Notes under the pieces: generated by a model
Told to the model about the DNA's origin: nothing
What the model saw: the letters and a program-made list of their open reading frames with translations, nothing else
The model's database searches: none
Assembly (NCBI GenBank): GCA_010093685.1
Contig: MU006234.1
Coordinates: forward strand, 301,668 to 365,667
DNA from: Ophiobolus disseminans
Taxonomy: Eukaryota > Ascomycota > Dothideomycetes > Pleosporales > Phaeosphaeriaceae
Direction of reading: 5' to 3'
Length of the DNA: 64,000 bases
Position numbers and translations under genes: made by a program
In this document: positions 8,828-19,892 of the stretch, piece after piece
How the letters are laid out: the number at the start of each line of letters is the position of its first letter
How positions within the stretch are numbered: position 1 is the stretch's first letter

Positions 8828-11110
8828 TATGCGTGAGCCGACGTCAGTCAGCCATCGCTTTCCGGGTGCTAAGCATACGCTAGTCTCCAATAGTCCGCTA
8901 GCTCTTTCTCTCACCATCTCGAGCCATGACACACACCCGCCTGTCCTCTTACCCTACCTATCACTTGTATTAGTGAAGTTCGCACATCGAGGCGATCGGT
9001 CGCGCGAGCAGTGAACCAATGCAGGGTGTATGTCACGCGAACTCTCTTCCGCATGCATCTCATGGGCCGGCGTACTGAGGTAGACGATCGGCCTGACGGT
9101 TTCAATGTCTGGGTTCGGCATACTAGATGACTGAAGATGTGTAGTAAGATGACGGAAGGCCACGATATTGTTATCTTCACAACGACAATATCCAACAAAT
9201 GCTTGCCTCTCTCGCCTTCGTTTTCTATTTTGGTCCTGGCTGATCCTTTCTTGTGACGGTGTGTGGAGGGGAGGGCTGCGCTGAATTGACTATCTGAGGT
9301 GGGCAGAGCTACATATATAGATAGCCGTACATGAGCTATCCCAACTTGTGCTAGAGTGTGTCTGGGCAGAACCCAAACCGTTACATTTCTTCTCACATAT
9401 CGTTTACCTCGTGGTCACTGTCATGTCGTATCAACTTTCTCGCCTTATTCGCTCAAGTCAACCCGTAAAGCTGTGTCCAGATACTTTCATTGGCCGAATG
9501 TCACCTCTTCCAAACTTTCGCCTATTCTCTCTCCTGAAACTTTGAACTCGACTAGGGAGGTAGCATCTCAGTTGACCCTCTTTCAGAGGCACACCCACTC
9601 AAGACACGGTCCAGGCTATCACCATTGCCTCAATCCCTCCTCCCCTCGCAACAAATCCGGCCGCCTTACCAACCACAGCCGACAGTCGCACGACTATGGC
9701 AACCGTCACAAATTTCGTGTCAAAATCTCGACATTAAGACTATCTCAGGTGATCAACTGGTTGCCAATGGGTGGACTACGACGACCACAGCCGGACACAG
9801 TTCAACAGTGGTGCCCATAATTCTTCTTCGGCCTCATCTTGGGGTTGTACTCTGGAAAGGTATTCAACTAACCGTCTGCTTCAAGGTCAATCATCAGACG
9901 AGCGCGTGGTCGCATGTCCGTTTCAATCCAACACCACCTTTCATACAGCAAGGCGGTATGTTGCCGCCCGACAGTCGAACTTGGCACGATCTTGGACGCC
10001 ATTACCAATGGAATCGAATCACACTGGCCCATGGCACGGAGCGCTCGCCTGGGTACATCCGATACCAGGTCATAGCGTACAACGCGAGTTGACGTCTAAG
10101 CATGTCTACGCACAGTTAGATGCTAGACTTCCGAGTGGTAGTGCAGGATGCATGCATATTACATGTATCTAAATAAGCCTGTTTTAGTGATTTGCCAACA
10201 GGATCGCAGCTGACTGGATCAAAATGCGAGACACACTTCACTTCTAGACTTAAAAGCTTCGAGAAATTTTCAAGGGAAGAACACTAAGTTAGTCATGTTT
10301 GATCTGTGACGCAACCTACATCATTTGGTAATGTCATAAACATGCGCTTTCCGCCATCTTTTCTAACAGCAGATACATGCTTGCCAATGCGTGATTCAGC
10401 AGAGTTGTTTATGGCTTGAACGGGAGATCGACTGAGAGAGGTGAGGAGCATGTGTAATCGAACAATGTGCTAACTCTGGTAATGCTGAGCAACTCTACTC
10501 CAATGTGCGATTCAGCGGACTGGCTCACTCAGCTGTTGATACAGACCTTGTTCGATTCCCCCAAGAAAATCAACTTCCGATGTTGGGTCAAGACGTCCGT
10601 CGAAGCAGAGCTGGCTTGGTATCCGAAAGTGGCGAAAGAACTGAACACTACAAGGCGTCCCGACGCGAAACCGTGAAAGTTAGATAACTACGTGGGCATA
10701 TTCGTAAACGAAGAATTTATTTCATGATAGTGATCAAGCTATATGATGGAAGGCTGATCTTATCCTTCCAGAACCGAAGGGACGAGGACTCCGAACTTCA
10801 ACACTACGAGTACGACATATTTTGCTGGCTGCGACCAAGGGACGAGCTTATCAAACGAGCGAGGAATGTGCTGCAGCCGGCATCGTACTATTTCATCACC
10901 GTTCTCTAGAAATATAAATGGCGAGATCAACCAATCTAATTGGGTCAACGATGCTGCTGTACCCGCAGGACAGGTGTTCCTAAAGAAGCCATAGCCTACA
11001 CTGTAATTTCGTGGCGTATAGTGGAGTTGATTGCAAGCAATGACATGATCAGAATGATAAACTTTTCTCTCGTCTCGAGCATGTGTCAATCCTTCCACCA
11101 GCCCCAGAAC
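8828..11110. other. Gene-poor interval
   Basis: About 2.3 kb without a gene I can support. A TATA-like catatatatag (about 9311) precedes overlapping plus-strand frames at 9356-10172. They include a threonine-rich stretch (WTTTTTAGHSSTVVP) but shift between frames, so they may be remnants of a decayed gene. Nothing recognisable was found between 10,200 and 11,110. Confidence 0.5.
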
Positions 11111-11914
11111 TTACATCCCGCTCATGTAGTCCAGCAACCTCATCAACGCTCCGTTCTCCACCCTGCATCCCTCTCCTTCCCGCTGTGCTCGTCTCAAGCC
11201 CTGCGCCAACCACATTCTGATCGTATCGGGATCCAAGTTGCGGAAGTTTTGTTGCGATATGAGAACGAAAGCTTGCGCACAGAGGGTGGTACTCTCTGAT
11301 GGATCCGGAGGTGGTTTTGTCTTGCACGTTGAGCATTCTAGATCAACAGGCTCGTCCAGCAAGGGTACGCTGTCCGTGTCTGAACAGCACGGCGGTGGGC
11401 CACCAAACACTTCTACATCCCCTGTAGTAGGCACGGGAGATGGCAATTGTAGACTGTTGATGTCGATGATGAACGCAGGGGAGATATCGATGGCGTTGCC
11501 TAGAAGGGAAAGGTCTGGGTTGCCGAGGTACTGGAAATGCGGGCCAGGGCCGTTGTCGATTGTTGTTGCTAGCTCAGAATGCTTATTTGAACGTTCGTTC
11601 TCCTCGCTGCTATCAAAGGATACAGAGTCCTCTGGCATCTCTAGATGGCGATCGCGACATACACTGTTGGTCGCTTCTTGATGTGCTTTGAGCGTCGCGA
11701 TCTCTGCCCTCGCCTCCGCGAGCAACTGTTCGGTTTCGGCAAGTTTCAGCTCCAAAGATGCGACATGGTCTCGCTGCCGTGCGCGATGTCGCCTTTGGTT
11801 CTCTCGTACCCTATTCAACGTGTGCTCTGCCGATACGCGAGGTTTGCGCTGCGAAGGCGCTGTGTCGGAAGCATTGTCAGATGACGTCGATGTTGGTGTG
11901 GTGACTGTCGACAT
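11111..11914 (-). CDS. bZIP transcription factor
   Basis: A single-exon gene of 267 residues. The ATG at 11914 (MSTVTTPT) was chosen because upstream codons of the open frame look untranslated. A Ser/Thr-rich leader is followed by a basic region, RVRENQRRHRARQRDHVAS (about residues 33-51). A leucine-zipper-like coiled coil comes next (LELKLAETEQLLAEARAEIATL). The basic region with NQRRHRARQR is of the Yap-like fungal type. The C-terminal helical segment (CAQAFVLISQQNFRNLD...WLAQGLRRAQREGEGCR) recurs in a fungal bZIP subgroup as I know it. It should be a nuclear dimeric DNA-binding regulator; targets are unknown. It is isolated between gene-poor stretches. The coding strand changes from C-rich at the start to G-rich at the end. 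Confidence 0.85.
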   Translation of the reverse strand: MSTVTTPTSTSSDNASDTAPSQRKPRVSAEHTLNRVRENQRRHRARQRDHVASLELKLAETEQLLAEARAEIATLKAHQEATNSVCRDRHLEMPEDSVSFDSSEENERSNKHSELATTIDNGPGPHFQYLGNPDLSLLGNAIDISPAFIIDINSLQLPSPVPTTGDVEVFGGPPPCCSDTDSVPLLDEPVDLECSTCKTKPPPDPSESTTLCAQAFVLISQQNFRNLDPDTIRMWLAQGLRRAQREGEGCRVENGALMRLLDYMSGM

Positions 11915-12977
11915 TGTTGATGATTTGAAGGAACAATACCTGGCTTGAGTGTGGTCTTGTAGTGTCTTTTTGGAAAGAGAGATCAAGACAAGAAACAGCT
12001 TTGTTGGCGACCTGCGAGGCAAACATGAAGCATCGGGTGTTCCAGGCTTGGCGATATGTCACCGGTGCGGCATCGTTCTGATTGGCTGGATGTACCCTAT
12101 TGACACACTGTGATTCCCCGCATGCGCCTCATACATCTGACTTGTATATCTCCTCAGTTCACAAAATGTATGACTTGCAGCAGATGACACCCCAATGTCC
12201 GGGCTATCCTCACTTACTCCGTCATTTCAAACCGAGTTCACCATGAAATAGTGGAAACCTGGAGTTTTCATGGTGCTTGATCAGATCACTAAGGTCCTGG
12301 CCGTATCCTCCAAGCCAACCCAGTGTTATGATGGACACAGTACTAAAGGAAGTCCTATTTGAGGGGCTCGTAGCTTTCACTGAAGAGCAGCTGTTCAAGC
12401 TCTGGGTGTTGTCTCTCGGAGCTACCTCAATGTTAAGCAGTCTTCCATGTGTCCGACCAACAGCGAGTTTACTTACAACAGCCCGTGCAATGCGCGATCT
12501 CGCCAAGATACTCCCAAGATCTGCACGAACTCATCATTCAAACTGTGCCTCAGACTGGGCAGCCAAGTATATCTGGCATGCTGATAGTGAGTAATCAGGT
12601 GTAATGGCGGTCTCTCCACTTGCCATACTGACGAGAGCGAAAATCCCATTTCGCACATCCGCACATTGCCAGTCGTAGAAAGTATGCACAAGCGTTCGCA
12701 GGCTTGGTACGGGTGTATCTGGGTGGCGGAGGGATGAGGTGTCGGAAGAATGAGTTGGAGACGGTTCAAACGTTGTATAAGAAAAGTTTCCATCACATGT
12801 CAGACGGGTGACCGCAAGGGATGAGGTGACAAGACAGCGGATTTTCGAACATGACTATCATACCATTGTGTAATACCTGTACGCTATGCAGAAGAAATCG
12901 AAGCACATTTCTCGTATCGTCATTCTGGTCATATTGACGTGCGAAGCTCACTGAACAGCACCAAGGCACATGCCACT
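11915..12977. other. Intergenic, bZIP promoter and STI1 3' flank
   Basis: This interval holds the upstream region of the minus-strand bZIP gene and the 3' flank of STI1. Overlapping frames at 12222-12796 on both strands have no recognisable domain. No repeat or RNA gene was noticed. Confidence 0.5.
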
Positions 12978-14955
12978 TTATCGGCCCATGCGAATGACGC
13001 CAGCGGCTACCAGCTTCTGTACCTTTGCACGGATGTCCGGGTTCCTGAGATGCTCTTGTAGCGCAGCGGGGTCTTCTTTGGCTTGTTGAAGAATGCTCTG
13101 CATGATGGGATCTTGCAGAATACTGACGATCTGCGAAATTGTTAGCAAGGGGAATACGTCTTTGCATGCGTGGTAAGCTTACCTCTGGGTCTCGCTGAAT
13201 GCGCTCCATAGTTTCTTGTTCGCTTTCGCCCTCACGTGCAGAGTACTGTGCTTGAAGCGCTTTCTCCTGCTGTTGTTGAATCTCCCTCGTGTTCTTACCC
13301 TCTGGATCGTGCTTGGCGGCCTCTGTGCATGTATCGACACACTTGCTGTACTCGCGCATGGTAAAGTATGCTTGGGCCTTTCGTAGGTAAGCCCGGATAA
13401 ACCCGGAGTCTTTCTTAATGGCCTCGTCACAGTCTTGAACGGCGGAGGGAAATTCGAGAAGCTTGATGAAGCAGGCGGCGCGGTTCGAGTATCCTCGTGG
13501 GTCCTCAGGCGCACGCTTGATCATCTCAGAATAGGCCTCGACCGCGGCAGGCCAGTCCGATTCCTTGAACTTGGCATTACCAAGCTCGCGAGCCTTTTCT
13601 GCCTCCTCGGGGTTGATATAAGACTCCCGGTCCTTTGTGATTTTGGCCTTCTCTGCTGCTCGCAGCTTGGCGAGGACTTCGGGTGTGCGATGTTCGGTCT
13701 GCGCCTTCTGGTAGAAGTTGACGGCGTTGGCGAGATCGCCCATCTTCTCGTAGGCGGTGCCGATACGCGCAAAGGCCCTGCGTGGTGTTAGTCATTGAAT
13801 GCTGACAAGGCTCTGGGACATACTTGGCGATGATTTTGAAGTCGGCATAGACCTCGCGACCGTACTCGACAGCCTCCTGGCACGCTTTGATGCAGCCCTC
13901 GTAGTCGCCCTTTTCGAACCTCGCAGCTCCTTCGTTGGTCTTGTATGCAATATCCTTGTGGGTCTCCCAGGCCTGTGTGTAGTTCTCGATAGCCTCATCG
14001 AACTGGCGCTTCTTGTAGAACTCGGTACCCTTCTTCTTGAGCTCGTCTGCCTTTGTCTTTGCTTCCTTTGCAGCCTTCTCCTCCTCGCTCTCCTCTGGTT
14101 CCGGCTCCGGCGCTGGCTCGGGCGCCTTCTTGGATTGTGCGGGCACTGACTCCAGGTCGGGCATCTCCTCGTCCTCCTCTTCATCCACGCGCGATGTCTG
14201 GCCGCCCTGTGCTCCGGCTCCAGGCCCTCCATCCGCTCCCATGCCTCCAGGGTTGCCGAACTGCATGTCAATGCCCAGTAGCACGCTCATGACCTGCAGG
14301 AAACGCGGGTCTTGCATATAGGAGCCGACCGCGTTCGGGTTGTTCTTCAGCTGCTGGAGCTTGTTCATGAAGTCGGGGTCGGCGAGGTACGAGGCCGTCT
14401 TGGGATTGCTGGCGAGCTTCTGGATCATGTTGGGGTCGCTGAACATGCCACCGAGACCAGCTGACGGATCACCGCCGAGTCCATCAGCCCTTGCCTCAGC
14501 CTCGACTGCGCGCTTGACGGCATCGAGCCCCGACTTGGCTTGCGCGTTGTTTGGGTCGAGTTTGAGCGCTTCCTCGAAAGCCTCTGTTGCACCGACTGCG
14601 GACTGTCAGCCACCGTCTGTCTCTGCTGGGCGCCGTGACGTACCTAGATCACCCTCGCCATGCAGCGCAGTGCCCTTGCGACCCCACCCTTTTGCCCAAT
14701 CAGGCTTGAGTTCAGTCGTCTTCGTCGCATCTTCTGCAGCCTTGGCCCAGTCCTTGAGCGAGGCCCACGCGCCGGACCGGTTCGAATAGAGCACGTGATT
14801 TGAAGGATCGAGCTCGATGGCCTGGGAGAACTTCTCGCTGTGTCTTGATCAGCACACGGTGCGCGATGCGCATGTTTGCGGGGAACTCACATGGACTCGG
14901 CAAACTTCTTCTCGGCAAACAGCTTGTTGCCCTCGGCTTTTAGTGCGTCCGCCAT
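12978..14955 (-). CDS. STI1: STI1/Hop, Hsp70-Hsp90 co-chaperone
   Basis: Five exons; introns at 14838-14890, 14596-14643, 13778-13823 and 13131-13182 (46-53 nt) give 592 residues, matching the family. It starts MADALKAEGNKLFAEKKFAESI. TPR1 covers about residues 1-115. A first DP domain (DPNMIQKLASNPKTASYLADP) lies around 155-190, followed by an acidic linker (EEEDEEMPD, then E/K-rich). TPR2A and TPR2B follow, with the second DP domain (ILQDPIMQSILQQAKEDP) at the C-terminus. The cytosolic adaptor passes clients from Hsp70 to Hsp90 by binding their EEVD tails through the TPR domains. The second intron acceptor was placed at CCGCAG because only this restores the conserved GDLVGATEAFEEAL segment. 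It is head-to-head with the FolB gene across 422 bp. Confidence 0.96.
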
Positions 14956-15377
14956 ATCAATGTGTGTGTGGGTGTTTAGAGGTGTTCTGGGACAGCTGCG
15001 GCTTCGGAAAATGTGCAGGGTGCAGTGGGCGATTGCACAAATACTCAGGCTGTCGAGCTAGAAGCTTCGACTGAGGCTCTCGCGACAGGCACGGACCCAC
15101 AGCTAAGGGCGTCATCCCACTTCCAAATCGAGTCCCAAGGTATGCATGCACAAGCCAATAAGGGCTGTAGAAGGGCTTGCTTCCTCTTTGCCTTTATCGT
15201 AGGTAGCCATCAGCTTCCAACCGTAAAACGCCATTGCATTTCACACAATTTTGGAAGCACCGAGGCGTGCATCCTGCTACTCCGCGTTGCCGATATTTCT
15301 CAGAGTCTCTTCGCGTACCGGTCAGCAGAACTCAGATTCCTCACGACTTTCCAGCCCTCGCTGAGATCCACCGAGTC
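14956..15377. promoter_or_regulatory. Divergent promoter STI1 / FolB gene
   Basis: This 422-bp interval separates the minus-strand STI1 start from the plus-strand FolB start. It should contain both core promoters. Heat-shock-element-like TTC/GAA words occur (for example ttccaa and ttctca words), but none forms a convincing triple repeat by eye. Confidence 0.5.
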
Positions 15378-16221
15378 ATGGCAAACCTTGTCCGACAGCC
15401 ATTTTGGAACGCGGAACTGGCGCAAAGTGAGCACTTCGACAAGATCATCGTGCAAAACCTCGAAGTCATCGTCAATGCCGGCACAGACGTATGGGGCCGC
15501 AAAAAGAAGCAACGAGCTCTCATCAGTGTTACCGTGACGCTAACCACGGACTTCGCCTCCGCTTCGTCTACCGACACAGTGGACGACAGCACCGTCCATT
15601 ATGGAGTCTTGAGCAAAGCAATCCAGGCGCTGGTTGCCGACGAAAGCCGAGAATGGGTGTCGACACCTCAACTCTCATGGTCGATTGCCGAGAGTGTACG
15701 AAAGGTAGCAGGATCAACAGGTGTTCATGCCATTGAGACGAACATTTGCTACATCAAAGGAAGCATGTTTGGGGATGGCGCTGGTCTCATCACATCGAAA
15801 ATCGAAACGTCCGGGGCATACTCGAACGTGCTCTACCTGCGCAACGTGCACATCCCGTGCCTGATTGGCGTCAACTCCAATGAAAGGCTGCAGAAACAGC
15901 CTGTGGTTCTGAACATCTGGGTTGATGGCGTGGACATGTCAAGAGTCGACGAATACGCTCAACTCGAGACACTTCTTTTTGACGTAAGTCTCAACCAAGA
16001 TATGCTGATGTTTAGGACTGACTGTACAGCAAATTTCCACGACTGACTTCAAGACTTTGGAAAGTATGCTGGAATGGGCAATCAAGCTGGTCAGAGACAA
16101 GTTCTTCACCCGGGACGGCGACAAGGACTCGTGGATCAGACTCCGGATCGAAAAGCCACTTGCGGTTCCTTTTGCAGATGCACCGGCTGTGGAGATTACA
16201 CGTCCAGTAGCATCAAAGTGA
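15378..16221 (+). CDS. Tandem FolB (dihydroneopterin aldolase-like) protein
   Basis: Two exons; the 46-nt intron at 15984-16029 gives 265 residues. Two FolB-type domains lie in tandem. The first (about 10-115) has FDKIIVQNLEVIVNAG and the DDSTVHYGVLSKAI segment typical of dihydroneopterin aldolase. The second (about 150-255) has SNVLYLRNVHIPCLIGVNSNERLQKQPVVLNIWVD. In fungi this pair normally forms the front of the trifunctional folate enzyme FOL1 (DHNA-HPPK-DHPS). Here no HPPK or DHPS follows, so it is a standalone FolB protein: a separate aldolase/epimerase or a paralogue of unproven activity. The ATG at 15378 is the first ATG in frame; the open frame runs further upstream without one. Expected to be cytosolic. 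Confidence 0.85.
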
Positions 16222-17339
16222 CACAACCGTCGATATCGGGTTCAGCTTCAGCCGTGGTGTTGGTACCTGACTGATGTTAGGCGAGGACGTCGGTTCGACA
16301 CAAGGATACCTAGGTACACTGTCAAAAACGGCTGCCCCCACGTGGAACAAGCGAGCAGCGGGAGTGAAAGCGTTGCCGACTGGCTCAAACGTCCACCGCC
16401 ATTCTCCGATTTGAGCCGCATTCAGGGTCCATCTGCTCCAGACTCGGGTGATCTTATACACGAAAATATTCTCTTGCCCGCATCCACTACATGGTCCCGT
16501 TGTATCTTCGCCACCCTCCAGGTTTTCAAACTTGGCTTTCGGTCTGGGGCATCTGTTGAGCCAAACATCGGCATGGTCGCTGAGCATGGCCAACGTCAAG
16601 CCGCGTTGCACCCCTGCTAGTGCGGGCCAGACGAGGGGCTGCATTGGGTGGTCCTAGCTTGTCAATGAAATTTTACCCCAACAATTGTGCATCGTGAAGT
16701 TGTGAAGATGCCGCGGGTATATGCGAGCGTCAAATTGCTGAAGCGGGTGCTTACGGGCATGCTCTAGATACGCCATCTACCACTGTTCAGACAGTGGAAG
16801 GCGCGAGGCAGCCTTGCAATGAGCACAGGGAGCCGGATGGAGGGGTAAGATGGGCAGGAACGATGTGCAAGCTTGCAGCCACGGACAATGGGTTTGGCTG
16901 TGCGGCGAAGCCCCCGACAGCTTCCAGCGCTCACAGCTAGATGGAGCAGTCGGCCTGATCTGGGTGCCATTGCTGTTCCAAGAAGCATCATGTTGCACCA
17001 GGGTGCTGGCTGCACCGCGACGTCGTTCAGCAATCCAATCTTGTGAGCCGATAATGTGTTGAGATCGTCCAGCTGGAGCAGGAATAGATCACCAATAGTT
17101 GCCACGGCGCTGTGCTAGCATGGCGACTGTATAAAAGACGCCATTCCCGGCGCATTCGACCCAGTCTGCACTCACCCTAGCTCACCTGCTCATTCGAGGC
17201 ACGTTCCTGCCCCACGTTCACACCGCGCCAACACAGACCGACAGCGCTGGTCCCTTAAAGTGCAGACCGCTCTCCTCGCTGTTCTGCTCTCAACCCCTTC
17301 TTCCTCGGTTTTTTCAGCTTTCTCTCCCATACAGACACA
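16222..17339. promoter_or_regulatory. Upstream region and promoter of UGP1
   Basis: No gene is supported here, although overlapping minus-strand frames exist (16213-16644, 16764-17105). The last 210 bp look like a strong fungal housekeeping promoter: TATA box (tataaa) at 17130-17135, then a pyrimidine-rich tract at about 17270-17335 just before the ATG at 17340. Confidence 0.65.
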
Positions 17340-19299
17340 ATGGCCTCTCGTGCGATCCCGTCACACCTGAAGCCCTCCGCTGCCGAAGGCAAGAGCGAGG
17401 GTGGCTTCAACTCGCAGCGCCATCACGGCAAGTCGCAATCCCATGTGGTGAGTTTCACTCCTGTCCCTGCAGCCTTTTGTGCTGCAGCTGTCTTCACCCA
17501 TTGCATGTTTCCCTGCGCACCTCACCCTAAACCACCGCAACCTTGCTTGTAATCCGTACCTGCACGAACCAACCCCACTTCACGGGCTGTCATGTCCTTG
17601 AAAACTTCCAATTCGTCAGTCGCAGTCGGACTGTCGATTGTAGGTATTCTTTGTGGCGACTTCTTGAATTTCTTTATATTCGGCCAGCCGCGCTAGTATG
17701 CTACGCAGCTTCAACGACGCTTCACTTCATTTTCACCACACCGAAAAACAGCTGGCACAGCAATCAGCTGACAAAACGTGCAATTAGGCCTTCGAAAACA
17801 CATCTACAAACGTGGCGGCCTCACAGATGCGAAATGCTCTCAACAAGCTCGCCGACACCGTTTCAGACCCCGCCGAGAAGAAGGTGAGCGACGCCCTCTC
17901 CTTCACCACACAGCTTGCTGACCCCGAATAGTACTTCGAGACGGAAATGGACAACTTCTTCGCCCTATTCCGACGCTACCTAAACGACAAGGCCAAGGGC
18001 ACCGCCATCGACTGGAACCGCATCGCGCCCCCGAAGGCCGAGCAGGTCGTCAACTACGATGACTTGGCCAACTCGGAGGCGGTCGAATACCTGAACAAAT
18101 TGGCGGTCGTCAAGCTCAACGGTGGTCTCGGTACCTCCATGGGTTGTGTGGGCCCCAAGTCGGTCATCGAGGTCCGCGACGGCATGTCTTTCCTCGACTT
18201 GTCGGTGCGCCAGATTGAGTTCCTCAACCGTACATACGATGTCAACGTGCCATTTGTCCTCATGAACTCGTTCAACACCGACACCGACACCGCCAGCATC
18301 ATCAAGAAGTACGAGGGCCACAACATCGATATCCTCACCTTCAACCAATCACGATACCCGCGTATTCTCAAGGATTCGCTCCTTCCCGCTCCCAAGAACA
18401 ACGCCTCAGACATTGCCAACTGGTACCCCCCGGGCCACGGTGACGTATTCGAGTCGCTATACAACACTGGCATGCTCGACAAGCTCCTCGACCGCGGCAT
18501 TGAGACCATCTTCCTGTCCAACGCTGACAATCTGGGTGCCGTCGTTGATCTTCGCATTCTTCAGCACATGGTCGACTCCAAGGCTGAGTACATCATGGAA
18601 TTGACCGACAAGACCAAGGCCGACGTCAAGGGTGGTACCATCATCGACTACGAGGGTTCCGTCCGTCTTCTTGAAATTGCTCAGGTCCCCAAGGAGCATG
18701 TCAATGAGTTCAAGTCGATCAAGAAGTTCAAGTATTTCAACACCAACAACATCTGGATGGACATCAAGGCCATCAAGCGCGTTGTGGAAGGCAATGAGCT
18801 CGCTATGGAGATTATCCCCAACGGCAAGTCCATTCCTGCCGACAAGAAGGGTGAGGCCGACATCTCGGTTCTCCAGCTCGAGACTGCAGTTGGTGCTGCC
18901 ATCAAGCACTTCAAGAATGCCCACGGCGTCAACGTCCCGAGGAGGCGGTTCTTGCCCGTCAAGACTTGCTCCGACCTCATGCTCGTCAAGTCTGATCTGT
19001 ACACCCTCCAGCATGGCCAGCTCGTCATGGACCCCAACCGATTCGGCCCGGCACCCTTGATCAAGCTCGGCAGCGACTTCAAGAAGGTCTCCAGCTTCCA
19101 GTCGCGCATCCCGTCTATCCCCAAGATCGTCGAGCTCGACCATCTCACCATCACTGGACCCGTCAACCTTGGTCGTGGTGTTACCCTCAAGGGCACTGTC
19201 ATCATTGTTGCAACCGAGGGCTCGACCATCGATATCCCACCGGGTTCCATCCTCGAGAACGTTGTTGTCCAGGGTTCCCTGAGGTTGCTTGAGCACTAA
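17340..19299 (+). CDS. UGP1: UTP-glucose-1-phosphate uridylyltransferase
   Basis: Three exons; introns at 17448-17787 (340 nt) and 17884-17931 (48 nt) give 523 residues, as expected for eukaryotic UGPases. The enzyme makes UDP-glucose from UTP and glucose-1-phosphate in the cytosol. This feeds glycogen, trehalose, cell-wall glucan and glycosylation pathways. The nucleotide-binding loop KLNGGLGTSMGCVGPKS and the downstream motifs FNQSRYPRI, YPPGHGD, LSNADNLGA and KYFNTNNIW are all present. The C-terminal left-handed beta-helix (GRGVTLKGTVIIVA...IPPGSILENVVVQGSL) is complete; in yeast it mediates oligomerisation. Exon 2 (AFENTSTNVAASQMRNALNKLADTV) matches the family N-terminus, which supports the splicing. 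Codons are strongly C-ending throughout, consistent with high expression. The first intron is unusually long for this window. Confidence 0.97.
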
Positions 19300-19892
19300 G
19301 CAGGTGGTTCTAGGTACTATGCGGTTTCCAGCAGATCCACTAGGAACAGGGTCTGGAACATGGGACTGTGAGGGATGACATGCCTATACTTCACTGTAGC
19401 TCATCAACCATAATCTTTGAGGGCGATTGGGACGCAATCGAGTGCGTTCTGACACCCTGCGAATGTAATAAACATATATCCACGAAGCAATTCACTCGTG
19501 TCATTTTCGTGCATGTGCCTAAGTAAATTGCTGCCTTACGCTTGCAAGCTCAGCCCTGCGACCGTGCCATGATGTCAGACCGAAACAGTTTACCAGCCAC
19601 TCTCGACAAACAAGACGTCCCCCATGAACAGGTTGCTGAGCAGTGCAGAGGCGCAGTCGAGCAGTTAGCTGCCTGATGCCTATTCTACCACGAAGGTCCT
19701 GCTTTGGATGCACATGTTATAAGCCGCGGCTTTATCCAGCTTGTCGCGTCCCAGGTTCCACGTTCCACCTCCAGGGTCACCGCGGGGCGATTCGGAGCTT
19801 ACCGCACCTTCACGAGCTGATACCCAACGTACGGTGCAGCGCACATATATGCTCGGTGCGCCGTGTGCTGACTGTAGTCGCCGATCAATGAT
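19300..19892. other. Intergenic, UGP1 3' region and downstream promoter
   Basis: This interval contains the UGP1 3' untranslated region with an AATAAA at 19467-19472, then about 400 bp leading to the DUF7514-type gene. No other feature is supported. Confidence 0.5.
19467..19472 (+). terminator. Probable polyadenylation signal of UGP1
   Basis: A consensus AATAAA lies 168 bp after the UGP1 stop codon in an AT-rich stretch. This is a plausible distance for a fungal 3' UTR. Confidence 0.5.

Noticed and set aside
9356..10172. Plus-strand gene with a Thr-rich segment after a TATA-like word
   Set aside because: The plausible protein stretches fall in shifting frames, no consistent splicing joins them, and no domain is recognised.
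16213..16644. Minus-strand frame of 143 codons with a CxxC pair
   Set aside because: It overlaps the end of the well-supported FolB gene and its flank, and shows no recognisable domain.
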